Shown here: piece by piece, positions 1-9,152 of the stretch | How the letters are laid out: every line of letters begins with the position of its first letter | How positions within the stretch are numbered: position 1 is the stretch's first letter | Assembly: GCA_951813085.1 (NCBI GenBank) | Contig: OX638348.1 | Coordinates: 4,101,627 to 4,165,626 of the forward strand | DNA: 64,000 nucleotides | Source of the DNA: an uncultured Opitutaceae bacterium | GTDB taxonomy: Bacteria > Verrucomicrobiota > Verrucomicrobiia > Opitutales > Opitutaceae | Direction: 5' to 3' | Notes under the pieces: generated by a model | The model's database searches: none | Told to the model about the DNA's origin: nothing | Seen by the model: the letters and a program-made list of their open reading frames with translations, nothing else | Made by a program: the position numbers and the translations under genes

Positions 1-755
1 ATGACCAGAAACCCGATGAGACGATTGTATTTTTCGATTTAGGCGGCGCCCAGGCGAAGCTTGAACTACTGCCAGAGTACAAGGCCAATCGTGGTGAGAC
101 TCCGGTAGAATTCGAAAAGCAAGTTCCGATCATAAAGGAGCTTACGCATGCCATGGGATTCGGCCTTTACGAAGAGAACGGAGTCGAATCAGACGATCTG
201 CTGGCAGCGCATGCGAATCGGCTTTGCGCGGCGGATCCAAAGGCGAACGTCTTAATCGTAAGCGCGGACAAGGACTTCGCCCAATCGGTAAATGATCGAA
301 TTCACATGTTGCTTCCGCCACCTACTGCGAACCCCAGGCTAGGCTGGCGAACGCTCGATCCGGATGGAGTGGAAGCGAAGTTTGGCGTGAAAGCATCTCA
401 AATGGCGGATTACCTTTCCTTGATTGGCGATACTTCAGACAATATTCTAGGAATTCCAGGCGTGGGCCCTAAAACGGCAACGAAGTGGTTAAATGAATAC
501 CAGGATATAGAGGGAATCTCTGAAAATGCGAGTCGGCTAAAGCCTGTACGCTTTCAAGAGATTGTACCTGAAATGCAGGAAACGCTGGCGATCAATCGAA
601 AGATAATCACTTTTGATCCAGAGTGTGGCCCTGAGAGTATTCCTTCAGGGCAGGTAGATCCTAATAATCTATTTCGTATCCTTGAGGAGATGGAAATGAA
701 TACCCATTTGACTGAGGCAAGAAAGCGTTATTCCCAAGGAGAGCTGGCTTTGTAG
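1..755 (+). CDS. 5'-3' exonuclease (PolA N-terminal/FEN-like domain), 5' end outside the window
   Basis: The reading frame is open from the first bases (frame of position 3) to the TAG at 753-755, so the start lies upstream and about 251 codons are visible. It matches the 5'-3' exonuclease domain of DNA polymerase I and stand-alone ExoIX-type nucleases. Visible family marks are PEYKANRG-x-TP near the visible start, GVESDDLLA (acidic metal ligands), SADKDFAQ, and a helix-hairpin-helix [18 protein letters not shown]. The family cleaves 5' flaps and RNA primers during replication and repair. The frame stops after the exonuclease domain and no polymerase domain follows, so this is a separate protein and not a full PolA. 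An internal ATG at 153 is not the real start, because conserved sequence precedes it. Confidence 0.88.
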   Translation, partial: DQKPDETIVFFDLGGAQAKLELLPEYKANRGETPVEFEKQVPIIKELTHAMGFGLYEENGVESDDLLAAHANRLCAADPKANVLIVSADKDFAQSVNDRIHMLLPPPTANPRLGWRTLDPDGVEAKFGVKASQMADYLSLIGDTSDNILGIPGVGPKTATKWLNEYQDIEGISENASRLKPVRFQEIVPEMQETLAINRKIITFDPECGPESIPSGQVDPNNLFRILEEMEMNTHLTEARKRYSQGELAL

Positions 756-822
756 AATCTCGGTTGAACAGGATGGTCGCCAGATTCGGTGCCTGTCAGT
801 TTCTACGAAATTGGGTGAGTGG

Positions 823-898
<76 letters not shown>

Positions 899-942
899 AA
901 CCGTTAGGAAGGGAGCAAACGCTGCTCCAAATCTAAGTCAAG

Positions 943-2214
943 TCAAGTTTCGTATGAGTGATTCGAGCGCTCTGCTTCGACGAAGGAAGTGATCTGTTCC
1001 AACGCCGCTCGTGGTCCATTCTCTTGCTCAAGGAGATCTTTGCAATCTTCGGCGCATTCCAGTAATTTTTTCGAACTCTCGATCGTTTCGACTTTGCTAT
1101 AGAGTTGTTCCGGCCATTTCCGTTTCAGGCATTCCAGGCCGCAACCCAGACGAGAGACTTCGGAGCCAAAGAAGTCTTGATCGCCGATGTGGGGAACCAC
1201 TATTTGAGGCTTGCCTGCGTGGAGAGCAGATGCAGTCGTGCCTGCACCTCCGTGATGGATGATGACAGATCCGTGCCGGAAGAGCTGATCATGCGAAACG
1301 GGACCGATCTGAAGGATGTTCGCTGCGGATTTCGGAACTTCGAATCCAGACCATCCCGTTTGGATGATGAGCTTCTTGTCCTTTGGCCAATGCGCCAGGA
1401 GCCGCCCTACGTAGGCGTCTGGATCTTGGTAAACCATACTTCCGAATGTTAATATCGGGACCCGCTGATTCTCACGGAAGGCTTCTATTTCCTGATCCAG
1501 CTTGTCCAATTGAGGCGATTGCCAACGGCAATAGCCAGTGAACCTAAAACGCTTGTTCAGTTTGGTTTTGGGCTGCATGAGCGCTGGCGAAACTGCGACC
1601 AATACTAGGTTCGCCGATTTGGAGAAGAAGTCTTTAACCGGGGATAGGCCCTTCTTTTTTAGCTTTCGAGAAATTGTCTGATTGATAGCTGTATCTACAG
1701 CGACATTACAAATTTTCCATGCAAAACGATTCCATCGCAATTGTATTGGCTGGGGGAGCCCTCGCAATCTGGGCATCCCATGAGGAGGATAGTATCTGGA
1801 TGGAACTGTGTTGTGGGCAAAAGCGTAGGTAATGAATGGAATTTTTCGTCGCTTCGCAATCGCTCCGTTTATGGGGAAGAGGTAAGAGGAGATCAAGCAG
1901 TCGGCACCTTCTAGGATCGAGTCCATAGCGTCTATTGACTCTTCAAGGTAGGGGAGAGTCGCCTTATAGAGAATCTTCAACTGCTTGATTGGGGATTTCA
2001 CAGTTTGCAGTTTTCCCATCCAGCTAGCGAGGTCGCTTTGGTTCCAGTCGGGAGGAATGGGGTAGAAATCAACGCCCGCATCCTCTATGTCTTTTTGAAA
2101 TGGTCTACTGGTAGCGAATCGAACATCATGGCCAGCCTCCTTTAGCATCACCGAGAGTCCAATAAGTGGAAAAATGTCCCCTGTAGATCCATGAGTTGTA
2201 ATTACAATTACCAT
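943..2214 (-). CDS. GT1-family (UGT/MGT-like) glycosyltransferase
   Basis: This 423-residue protein has the two-Rossmann GT-B architecture of GT1 enzymes. The N-terminal half opens with VIVITTHGSTGDIFPLIGL, the usual acceptor-domain start with the catalytic-base His region. The C-terminal half carries the nucleotide-sugar signature HHGGAGTTASALHAGKPQIVVP followed by DQDFFGSEV. GT1 enzymes of this type transfer sugars from UDP- or dTDP-sugars to lipids, sterols or small molecules; the acceptor here cannot be read from sequence. There is no signal peptide, so it is probably cytosolic or peripheral. It is the last gene of a leftward group after dinG and the small TPR gene, separated from the latter by about 117 bases, so it may have its own promoter. 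Confidence 0.85.
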   Translation of the reverse strand: MVIVITTHGSTGDIFPLIGLSVMLKEAGHDVRFATSRPFQKDIEDAGVDFYPIPPDWNQSDLASWMGKLQTVKSPIKQLKILYKATLPYLEESIDAMDSILEGADCLISSYLFPINGAIAKRRKIPFITYAFAHNTVPSRYYPPHGMPRLRGLPQPIQLRWNRFAWKICNVAVDTAINQTISRKLKKKGLSPVKDFFSKSANLVLVAVSPALMQPKTKLNKRFRFTGYCRWQSPQLDKLDQEIEAFRENQRVPILTFGSMVYQDPDAYVGRLLAHWPKDKKLIIQTGWSGFEVPKSAANILQIGPVSHDQLFRHGSVIIHHGGAGTTASALHAGKPQIVVPHIGDQDFFGSEVSRLGCGLECLKRKWPEQLYSKVETIESSKKLLECAEDCKDLLEQENGPRAALEQITSFVEAERSNHSYET

Positions 2215-2331
2215 ATATCGTTTCCAGCTATTGGAATGAGAGGGTTGCCTGGAGGGTTATAGCTCGACGTTAAGCCATTGAAGTCGATTTCTATTTGTAA
2301 CCAATTAATGGGTATATAACGCTTCGTCCAT

Positions 2332-2634
2332 TTATAGAGAATCGAGCAATTTGCGAATTTCAATTTCAGGCGCTTCATGGCGCTGATCGATTGCCAATTC
2401 AAGAGAACGCTCGAGCTCTTCGCGTGCGTTGGCCCTCTCCTTGAGAGCGATGAAGCATTTCGCGCGACGGATCGATGCCATCATCCAATCGGGCTTTTTT
2501 TCTAAGCAGGCGCTCAAGTAGTCGATCGCTTCGGTAGGATTGTTTTCCTCGAGAAGCGCCTGGCCAAGCGAGAATTTGAAGAGCTCGCTTTCGGGATTCG
2601 ATTCGAGGAGATCTTTGTATTTCTCTGATTTCAT
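2332..2634 (-). CDS. Small TPR-repeat protein
   Basis: The 100-residue protein consists mainly of tetratricopeptide helices. One repeat reads ELFKFSLGQALLEENNPTEAIDYLSACLEKKPDW and the next begins MMASIRRAKCFIALKERANAREELERSLELA. TPRs bind partner proteins, and no catalytic domain is present. It has no signal peptide. It starts 43 bases after the dinG stop on the same strand, so co-transcription is likely. Its partner and role cannot be named. A 64-residue frame overlapping its 3' end (2208-2402) has low-quality composition and is judged a shadow. Confidence 0.75.
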   Translation of the reverse strand: MKSEKYKDLLESNPESELFKFSLGQALLEENNPTEAIDYLSACLEKKPDWMMASIRRAKCFIALKERANAREELERSLELAIDQRHEAPEIEIRKLLDSL

Positions 2635-2677
2635 AGGGGAGTGCTCAATCCAGCAGAGGGCATTCGATTTCCTACAA

Positions 2678-4768
2678 TCAGGATGGGCGTGGCCGTCGTT
2701 GTAAAGCGGGTAGTGTTACATTCATGTAGCAAAATCGCGATTCACGGTCGGCCTGGCTCATGCGTATGAATTTCGACTTGGGCAGGCTTTGCAGAAATTG
2801 CCGCCCATAGGTCTTTTGCAAAATACGCGAATCGAGAATAGTGACGATGCCTTGATCGTCCTTCTTTCGGATAAGTCGTCCTATTCCCTGACGAAATTTA
2901 ATCAATGCATCCGGCAATGTGAGCTCAGCGAATGGGTTCCCTCCATTTTCCCTTATCCTTTCAGATTTCGCTTCCGCGATCGGATGGGTCGGCACGTCGA
3001 ATGGCAGTCGTGTGATGATGACTTGGGAAAGGGCGGGCCCAGGAACGTCGACCCCTGTCCAAAAGCTGCCGGTACCAAAGAGAACTCCGTTCTGGGCCTC
3101 TCTAAATCCCTGGGTGAGCTCGGTGCGAGATAGCCCGCTACCTTGAGCGAAAAATGGGCGGTCTGACTTTAGAAAATGCCCTTCCAAGGCATCGCCTGCT
3201 TTTCGAAGATCGGAATAGCTTGTAAAGAGTACGAGCGTGCCGCCTTCGACATTGTCCACGCAGAAGCTGATATAGTCGATGAGGGTCTCAATCGACAAGC
3301 GAGCGTCTTCGGGTGAAGGGGCGGGTACGTCGCTAGCGATGTATACGCGCGTATTTCTTTCGTAATCGAAGGGAGAGTCGACTCTATGGGCGCTCTCTTC
3401 GTCCGCCCCTACTTTCTTTTGAAAAGGGGAGAGGTCTTTGGCGATCGAAAGGGTTGCGCTCGTCAAGGTAACGGACCTTTGCTCGCTAAACAGCTCTTCT
3501 TTAAGGTAGGGGGCAATTTCGATAGGAGCGGTTCTTAGGGTGACGATTTGCTGTCGGCGGCCGCTACGTTCAATCCAGTGGACATGTTCGTCTTCGGCCA
3601 AGTCGATGAACCTACGAATCCCAGCGTAGTAGCCGTGAATGCGATTTCTCTGGTCCTTTATCTCATCGTGCATCGCTCCGTCTTCGATTTTCGCGAGAAT
3701 GCTATCCATCGTTTGCACGACCGCTTTAAGGGGAGCAACGATTGTAGGTTCGCACCAATCCTCATCTGAAATCCGGGAGATTGGACGCTGCGCCAATCGC
3801 GTCGCTGCGATGTATCCAAAAAACTCCTGCGATGCTTCTTGGGCCTCGACGATTGCCTGCAATTGTTTTAGATGGGCCCACTTACGGACGATTCCGGATT
3901 TGCGCTTTGGATTGAATAGGGCTTTCAATTGCCGGTCGAGCCCGTAAGAGCTAATACGCGCTCCAAAGTGTTCGGTCGCAACATCGGCCATGGTGTGCGC
4001 TTCGTCAATGACGAGGAAATCGTCGGGCAATAGGATTCCCTTCGCATTGGGCGCTAGTCCACCGATGCTCAGTAGGGCGAATAGTAGACTGTGATTCACG
4101 ACTACGACTTGGGCTTTGCGCATCTCAACGCGCGATCTTTGATAGAAGCAAGTATTTGGGTTGCAGTTCTTGGAATTGCACGCGGATCCTTCCGCATTGA
4201 CCATCTCCCAGACGTCGTAGTTGGGCGGTGGGCTCAGTTCCTGTCGCAAGCCGGTTTCGGTTGATTGAGACCAACGAGCGATTCGATTGAGCTCGTCGAG
4301 CTCGTCGTTTGGGAAAAGCTCGGTTTTGTTCGCGATAACGTTCGCCAGTCGAGTCGGGCATAGGTAGTTCCCCTTTCCCACTAAAACTATGGATCTAAAT
4401 TCGGCGTATCGCTCAAGTTCGTCAACGGAACAAAATAATTCGCGGCAAATCGCTAGATCCTTTTCTTGAATTTGCTCCTGCAGGGAAATCGTATTCGAAG
4501 AAACAATACAAGGACGATTGGATTCCATACTGTGAATGATTCCAGGTATCAAGTAGGCGAGACTCTTTCCAACCCCAGTCCCGGCTTCGAATACGAGCGC
4601 TTGATCCGTTGCCATGGATTGGCTGACGGCTGTCGCCATGGCGCTTTGTTCTGGTCGATACTCCAGATTCAAGGTCGATTGAAGCAACCCACCTTCACCA
4701 AAAACGTTGCTCGCAAGCCGTGATAAATTGACTGGGGAGCTTTCTTGGCCGTCGTTGGGAGAGATCAT
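2678..4768 (-). CDS. dinG: DinG/XPD-family ATP-dependent DNA helicase
   Basis: This is an about 696-residue superfamily 2 helicase of the DinG/Rad3/XPD type. Walker A is FEAGTGVGKSLAYL near residue 63, followed by VVVNHSLLFALL, the DEAH box VIDEAHTMADVA and motif III-like TLTSATLS. Near the C-terminus is the arginine-finger region RQGIGRLIRKKDDQG. Four cysteines between Walker A and the DEAH box (CPTRL, then ACNSKNC-NPNTC) fit the Fe-S cluster of this family. These enzymes unwind 5'-3' and resolve D-loops, R-loops or forks. The ATG at 4768 is chosen. A TTG at 4837 would add 23 unconserved residues, and neither start has a clear Shine-Dalgarno sequence. Confidence 0.9.
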   Translation of the reverse strand: MISPNDGQESSPVNLSRLASNVFGEGGLLQSTLNLEYRPEQSAMATAVSQSMATDQALVFEAGTGVGKSLAYLIPGIIHSMESNRPCIVSSNTISLQEQIQEKDLAICRELFCSVDELERYAEFRSIVLVGKGNYLCPTRLANVIANKTELFPNDELDELNRIARWSQSTETGLRQELSPPPNYDVWEMVNAEGSACNSKNCNPNTCFYQRSRVEMRKAQVVVVNHSLLFALLSIGGLAPNAKGILLPDDFLVIDEAHTMADVATEHFGARISSYGLDRQLKALFNPKRKSGIVRKWAHLKQLQAIVEAQEASQEFFGYIAATRLAQRPISRISDEDWCEPTIVAPLKAVVQTMDSILAKIEDGAMHDEIKDQRNRIHGYYAGIRRFIDLAEDEHVHWIERSGRRQQIVTLRTAPIEIAPYLKEELFSEQRSVTLTSATLSIAKDLSPFQKKVGADEESAHRVDSPFDYERNTRVYIASDVPAPSPEDARLSIETLIDYISFCVDNVEGGTLVLFTSYSDLRKAGDALEGHFLKSDRPFFAQGSGLSRTELTQGFREAQNGVLFGTGSFWTGVDVPGPALSQVIITRLPFDVPTHPIAEAKSERIRENGGNPFAELTLPDALIKFRQGIGRLIRKKDDQGIVTILDSRILQKTYGRQFLQSLPKSKFIRMSQADRESRFCYMNVTLPALQRRPRPS

Positions 4769-4895
4769 TCGAGGGTAAGGTGTAGGGCGATTGGCGGAGA
4801 CGGCAATCTCGAATTGGAGGCTCGCCGATTGAGGCAACTCAAAATTCTTTGATTTCGAAGAATTTTTTGTTTTGGTTGGATTTTTGTGAATAGCA

Positions 4896-6248
4896 TTGAA
4901 TCGAAATATTTGCAGAGAACGGGCTGGATTCGGGGCGCTTGGGTCGCGAATTGATGGCCCTCTATTGCCTTGGGCGGTATTTTTTGTGACGGCGTTTCAT
5001 TGGTTTTCAATGGTGAGACGCTATAGCGCTGATGTGCTTTATAATGACCAATGGTTCCTCTACACCCCAATGTTCGAAGAGTCGGGCGCTTGGAGCGCTT
5101 TTTTGCTTCAGCATGGGCCCCATAGGCAAGGATTAGGAGGAGCGGCCACTTACTTACTTTCTAGTTTATCGGTATTTACCATCCAATGGGAAAATTTGAT
5201 GATAGCAGGAGTAGTGATTATGTCGGGCACATTGTCACTAGCGCTCTACAAGCGATTGCACGGTCGCTGGAATGCACCGGCAGCTGTGGCTCCGCTATTG
5301 ATTATGAACCCTTCTCAAATCGGAACGGTAGTGACCGTTCCAAACCTGTCGCACAGTGTCTTGCCCGTTTTCTTGCTGCTCGCGTTAGCTAATTGCTGGA
5401 TTTGCGAAAGAAAATGGGTCCGCTACCTGTTGTCTTCATTTATCGCCAGCATCAGCCTATTCACTGGTTTCGGAGTATTCGTCTATATTGGATTTACACT
5501 GTTGATAGCGCTTGATCGGAGTTCGTCGTTGAATAGCAAGTACGATAGGTTGCTTAAAGGTGTCGGTATTGCTCAGCTTGCATTCGCCCTGTTGCTCTTC
5601 GCTTCAGATTACGTATGGGATCCCGCAAATCCAGCGATGAAATTTCCTCATAGTCCTGCGATCGACTACGTAATATTCGTGGACTACATGTATGGCAGAA
5701 TGCTTTACATCGAAAAAAGCTTTCGACCGTACCTAGGATTCTTGATACTCGTATTGGTGCTTCTTGCGGGATGGACAGCGCTTGTTCGTGCATCGAGGAA
5801 AGGGAGTGACCCCGTTTTCTCCGTTTGCTTCCTTCTAGTCACGGTTGGTCTGGGGTTCGCGTTTGGCTGTTCTATCGGTCGCGTATCCTTGGGCGTGGGC
5901 ACCGGAGGTGGATCCCGCTACCAGAGCCTGATTCTTCCGAGCGTGCTTGCGGTATTTTTCCTCTTAGGTTCTGGGGTTTTGAGGAAATATCTAGGAGCGC
6001 CAGCGATTATTGCATTCTTCGTTTTCGCTGTTGGATCATACCTTTCCAATTCTGTTTATGCTCACGACTATGCGATGCTCAAGCATCAGGGGAAACTGAG
6101 ATGGATCGAAGCATATGAGTCCTCTGGCGATCCGCTTAAAGCGGCTGAAGAGTCCGGCGTCGCGATCTTTCCGGAAATGCATCTAATACGAGAACGCATA
6201 GAGATCTTGAAGGAGCGAAATTGGGGACTGAAGAGCGATTCCAACTAA
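4896..6248 (+). CDS. Multi-pass inner-membrane protein of unknown function
   Basis: The 450-residue protein has about ten hydrophobic segments spread over most of its length, for example around LLPWAVFFVTAFHWF, LMIAGVVIMSGTLSLAL and LAVFFLLGSGVL. Recurrent features are a first loop with QWFLYTPMFEESG and HGPHRQGLGG, and a later GGGSRYQSLILPS before a late membrane helix. The layout resembles uncharacterised polytopic envelope proteins, some predicted to handle lipid-linked sugars, but no catalytic motif is clear to me. The start is a TTG at 4896; a later start near the first membrane helix is possible. It is divergent from dinG and convergent with the L,D-transpeptidase, 12 bases away. Confidence 0.65.
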   Translation: MNRNICRERAGFGALGSRIDGPLLPWAVFFVTAFHWFSMVRRYSADVLYNDQWFLYTPMFEESGAWSAFLLQHGPHRQGLGGAATYLLSSLSVFTIQWENLMIAGVVIMSGTLSLALYKRLHGRWNAPAAVAPLLIMNPSQIGTVVTVPNLSHSVLPVFLLLALANCWICERKWVRYLLSSFIASISLFTGFGVFVYIGFTLLIALDRSSSLNSKYDRLLKGVGIAQLAFALLLFASDYVWDPANPAMKFPHSPAIDYVIFVDYMYGRMLYIEKSFRPYLGFLILVLVLLAGWTALVRASRKGSDPVFSVCFLLVTVGLGFAFGCSIGRVSLGVGTGGGSRYQSLILPSVLAVFFLLGSGVLRKYLGAPAIIAFFVFAVGSYLSNSVYAHDYAMLKHQGKLRWIEAYESSGDPLKAAEESGVAIFPEMHLIRERIEILKERNWGLKSDSN

Positions 6249-6260
6249 GATACCGTTGTG

Positions 6261-6797
6261 TTAACCGATGTAGACATGATCGCCTTCGTCCACGGTATCG
6301 AATAGCTCGATAATGGATTGGTTGCTCAGTTGAATGCACCCGCCGCTAGCAGGTTCACCGAGTTTGCCCTCATGATTCGTCCCGTGGAAATAAATATAGC
6401 GTTCGTGGCTATCGCAGCCTGGGCCTTGGTTGATTCCAGGCTCGAGGCCCTCCAGCCAGAGGATTCGAGTGGTGACGAGATTGCGAGACTGCTCTTCCTC
6501 GCTTAGCTCCGAATAGAGTTTCCCGATATCGACGCGGCCTTTGAATACGGTTCCGATTCGAGCCTTGGCGCCAATTTTCTCTCGAATGCGGTGAAGGCCT
6601 GTTGGAGTACCGAATGAGTTTTCAACGCATGATGGGGGATTCCGACTGGTCGAGACTCGAAAGGCGCCTGTCTCGCCGCCATCTTCGTAAATGCTGAGAG
6701 TTTGCGTCTCGATGGAAACCATCAGGACTCGGTTTGTGGGCTTGATATTCAAATCGCGGCGCTTATCGCTGTACGGCTGCAATAAATCTGAGGACAT
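6261..6797 (-). CDS. L,D-transpeptidase (YkuD domain)
   Basis: The 178-residue protein carries the YkuD catalytic signature HGTN...LGEPASGGCIQLSN, with His138 and Cys154 as the expected catalytic pair. Upstream are the usual strands (LMVSIETQTLSIYEDGG) and the GTPTGLHRI segment. The family makes 3-3 crosslinks between diaminopimelate residues of peptidoglycan or attaches proteins to it. No signal peptide or membrane anchor is visible, which is odd for an enzyme acting outside the cytoplasmic membrane. The region before residue 25 is polar and could be a non-native extension. The start codon lies 5 bases from the asd start on the other strand. Asd makes a DAP precursor, so the pairing has a pathway logic. 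Confidence 0.85.
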   Translation of the reverse strand: MSSDLLQPYSDKRRDLNIKPTNRVLMVSIETQTLSIYEDGGETGAFRVSTSRNPPSCVENSFGTPTGLHRIREKIGAKARIGTVFKGRVDIGKLYSELSEEEQSRNLVTTRILWLEGLEPGINQGPGCDSHERYIYFHGTNHEGKLGEPASGGCIQLSNQSIIELFDTVDEGDHVYIG

Positions 6798-6802
6798 CTA
6801 AA

Positions 6803-7807
6803 ATGGGATATAAAGTTGGTATCGTTGGTGCTACTGGAGCAGTTGGCCAAGAGTTATTAAGACTTTTGCGCGACAGGGAATTTCCTGTCAATGAGCTGAA
6901 GCTTTTCGCTTCTGCGCGTTCTGCCGGAAAAACGATCCGAGCATTGGATGAGACCTACGTTGTGGAAGAGGCAACCGAATCCTGCTTTACTGGTTTGGAT
7001 TTCGTCCTATTCGCAGCCAGTGGCTCCTTGTCCCAAGCGCTCTGCCCTGCAGCAGCGGCAGCGGGCGCCGTGGCCATCGACAATAGCTCGGCCTACCGGA
7101 TGGATCCGGAAGTTCCATTGGTTATTCCTGAAATCAATTCGGATGCCGCGAATGAGCACAAAGGAATAATCGCCAATCCCAACTGCACAACTGCCATCGC
7201 ATTAATGGCCACCTATCCGCTGCACCAACGTTTTGGGCTAAAGCGCATGGTGGCGTCGACTTATCAAGCGGTTAGTGGCAGCGGCGTCGCCGCGATGGCG
7301 GAGCTCACGAACCAGATGGGTCAAATCGCTCGAGGAGATACGCCGACGGCTGAAGCCTATCCTTATCAAATCGCTTTGAACGCTCTGCCGCATGTCGATT
7401 CATTTCTTGAAAACGGATACACCAAGGAAGAAATGAAAATGGTCAACGAGAGCCGCAAGATTATGGGGATACCCAATCTCGTTGTCTCGTGCACGTGCGT
7501 TCGCGTTCCCGTGATGCGTTCTCATTCGGTATCCATAAATGCGGAATTCGCGCGGGATGTGTCGGTCGACGAAGCGAGAAGCGCAATAGGGTCGGCGCCT
7601 GGAATCGAGCTTGTGGACGAACCTGCCGCGCTTCGCTATCCAATGCCGCTTGATTATGCGGAACGCGAATCCTGCGGGGTGGGCCGCATTCGCAAGGATT
7701 TGGCCTACGACAATGGGCTCGCATACTGGGTCGTCGGCGATCAGCTCTGGAAAGGGGCGGCGCTCAATGCCATTCAAATTGCGGAAACCCTTGCAGATAA
7801 TCCTTGA
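6803..7807 (+). CDS. asd: Aspartate-semialdehyde dehydrogenase
   Basis: The 334-residue protein reduces aspartyl phosphate to aspartate semialdehyde, feeding lysine/DAP, threonine and methionine synthesis. It shows the NADP-binding GATGAVGQELLRLL at residues 9-22, the catalytic Cys128 in NPNCTT, SGSGVAAMAEL, and a C-terminal GDQLWKGAALNAIQIAE typical of the family. Length is normal. An AGGA is present just upstream of the ATG, inside the first codons of the divergent transpeptidase gene, so promoter elements for asd must overlap that coding region. The adjacent genes are not otherwise lysine-pathway genes. Confidence 0.95.
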   Translation: MGYKVGIVGATGAVGQELLRLLRDREFPVNELKLFASARSAGKTIRALDETYVVEEATESCFTGLDFVLFAASGSLSQALCPAAAAAGAVAIDNSSAYRMDPEVPLVIPEINSDAANEHKGIIANPNCTTAIALMATYPLHQRFGLKRMVASTYQAVSGSGVAAMAELTNQMGQIARGDTPTAEAYPYQIALNALPHVDSFLENGYTKEEMKMVNESRKIMGIPNLVVSCTCVRVPVMRSHSVSINAEFARDVSVDEARSAIGSAPGIELVDEPAALRYPMPLDYAERESCGVGRIRKDLAYDNGLAYWVVGDQLWKGAALNAIQIAETLADNP

Positions 7808-7873
7808 TCCATGAATTTGTTGGGTTGAGAAGGATATTGCCGCTCGCCGGATAACCCTAGTAATTTCCTAAAC

Positions 7874-8314
7874 ATGAAACGACGGCTCTTTGTTTTTTTC
7901 TTGGGCGCTATCGGCGCCGCGATGGCGCCGTGCTTCAGCCAAACTGAAATCGGCCCCTATGCTTCAGAAGCGGATCTAGGCGCTTTGATTGGTCAGAAGG
8001 CGAAGGTGGAGGGTGTGTACCATCGCGATGCGTTCAATGCTCCCGCTATCGTCATCAGCGGGCGGGTGTTCTATCTCTTAGAGAATCCGCCGAACAATCG
8101 TACCTTCGGATTCCCCGCTCCCAGCAGTTACGCGACGGTAACGGGAACGCTGTACCTCTACGATGGGAGCATCCAGTTCAGCGGTCCATACGAGGAGATT
8201 GGCCGTCGCTACTACTTTTTCAGCATGGATGACGCGAAATTGGAATTTGGCGCGCCATTGAAAGATCCGGGGGCGGCCCCCGCCGTAGTGCCTAATAGGA
8301 CGAATTCCCTCTAA
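7874..8314 (+). CDS. Exported protein of unknown function
   Basis: The 146-residue protein begins with a classical signal peptide: MKRR, then a hydrophobic FVFFLGAIGAAMAP and a likely cleavage near CFSQ/TEIG. No conserved catalytic motif is recognised. The mature part is rich in beta-type sequence (AKVEGVYHRDAF, VFYLLENPP, YATVTGTLYLYDG), consistent with a small periplasmic beta-barrel or OB-like fold; that is inference. It ends with a low-complexity Ala/Pro tail (GAAPAVVPN). It follows asd by 66 bases on the same strand and could be co-transcribed. Confidence 0.6.
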   Translation: MKRRLFVFFLGAIGAAMAPCFSQTEIGPYASEADLGALIGQKAKVEGVYHRDAFNAPAIVISGRVFYLLENPPNNRTFGFPAPSSYATVTGTLYLYDGSIQFSGPYEEIGRRYYFFSMDDAKLEFGAPLKDPGAAPAVVPNRTNSL

Positions 8315-8378
8315 TTTATTGAAGGCTGCGAGAGCGTCGCATCCGTTCCGAGTTCACTCCAAAATTCATCTAGGGAAA

Positions 8379-8455
<77 letters not shown>

Positions 8456-8630
8456 ATCGGAAAAGGCTGGAAATAAGGATGCAATCGCTGGGGGTTGGCA
8501 AGGCAAAATTTTTCAAAAAATCTCTCTCGAAAATCAAGTTGCAAACAGGGGCAAAACCGGAAGAAAAGCCCCTTGCATGCCGCGAACCGGAGGTCTATGA
8601 AGGCGGCTTTAAAAGAAAGAGAGCATAAGC

Positions 8631-9101
8631 ATGAGACACACCATCTCCGTCCTAGTAGAGAATAAATTCGGCGTGCTGGCCCGGATTTCAGGCCTGTTCA
8701 GCGGTCGCGGTTTCAACATTCATACATTGAACGTAGCCCCGACTCACGATCCAAAAGTGTCGCGCGTGACTGCGGTTGTTCGCGGGGATGACTCGGTGCT
8801 GGATCAAATAACGAAGCAACTGAAGAAACTGATCAACGTGCTTGAAGTTCACGACTTCAAGAAGGGCCAAGCGGTATCGAGGGAATTGATTTTGGTGAAG
8901 ATTAGCGTGAGCGCCGAAAATCGCTCCGAACTCATCCAGATATGCGAACTGTTCCGCGCGAAAATAATCAGCGTTCAGCACGAGGATTTGGTCGCAGAGC
9001 TAACGGGCGATGAAGGGAAAATTACTGCCTTCCTCAATCTAATAGAAAAGTTTGGAATCTTGGAGCTTGGCCGGACTGGAAACCTGGCGATGCATCGGTA
9101 G
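8631..9101 (+). CDS. ilvN: Acetolactate synthase small (regulatory) subunit
   Basis: The 156-residue protein starts with an ACT domain (HTISVLVENKFGVLARISGLFSGRGFNI, residues 3-30) and has the second ferredoxin-like domain of IlvN/IlvH (VSRELILVKISV ... LVAELTGDEGKI). It binds the large catalytic subunit and gives valine feedback control in branched-chain amino acid synthesis. Length is normal. The large subunit gene ilvB is not next to it in this window, which is unusual. A GC-rich imperfect hairpin (8541-8576) lies upstream, but no convincing leader peptide was found. The next gene is hemC, 51 bases downstream. Confidence 0.92.
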   Translation: MRHTISVLVENKFGVLARISGLFSGRGFNIHTLNVAPTHDPKVSRVTAVVRGDDSVLDQITKQLKKLINVLEVHDFKKGQAVSRELILVKISVSAENRSELIQICELFRAKIISVQHEDLVAELTGDEGKITAFLNLIEKFGILELGRTGNLAMHR

Positions 9102-9152
9102 CGTTCCAAGACGTTCGCGGCGGGCGATCGCGGCGATTGAAAACCTATTCCT

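Noticed and set aside
2208-2402. 64-residue frame overlapping the TPR gene and the start of the GT1 gene
   Set aside because: Composition is unlike neighbours, it overlaps two supported genes and has no recognisable domain.
8541-8576. Imperfect hairpin GCAA-GGGGC ... GCCCC-TTGC upstream of ilvN as a branched-chain attenuator
   Set aside because: No leader peptide with Val/Leu/Ile codons and no T run follow, so attenuation is not supported.
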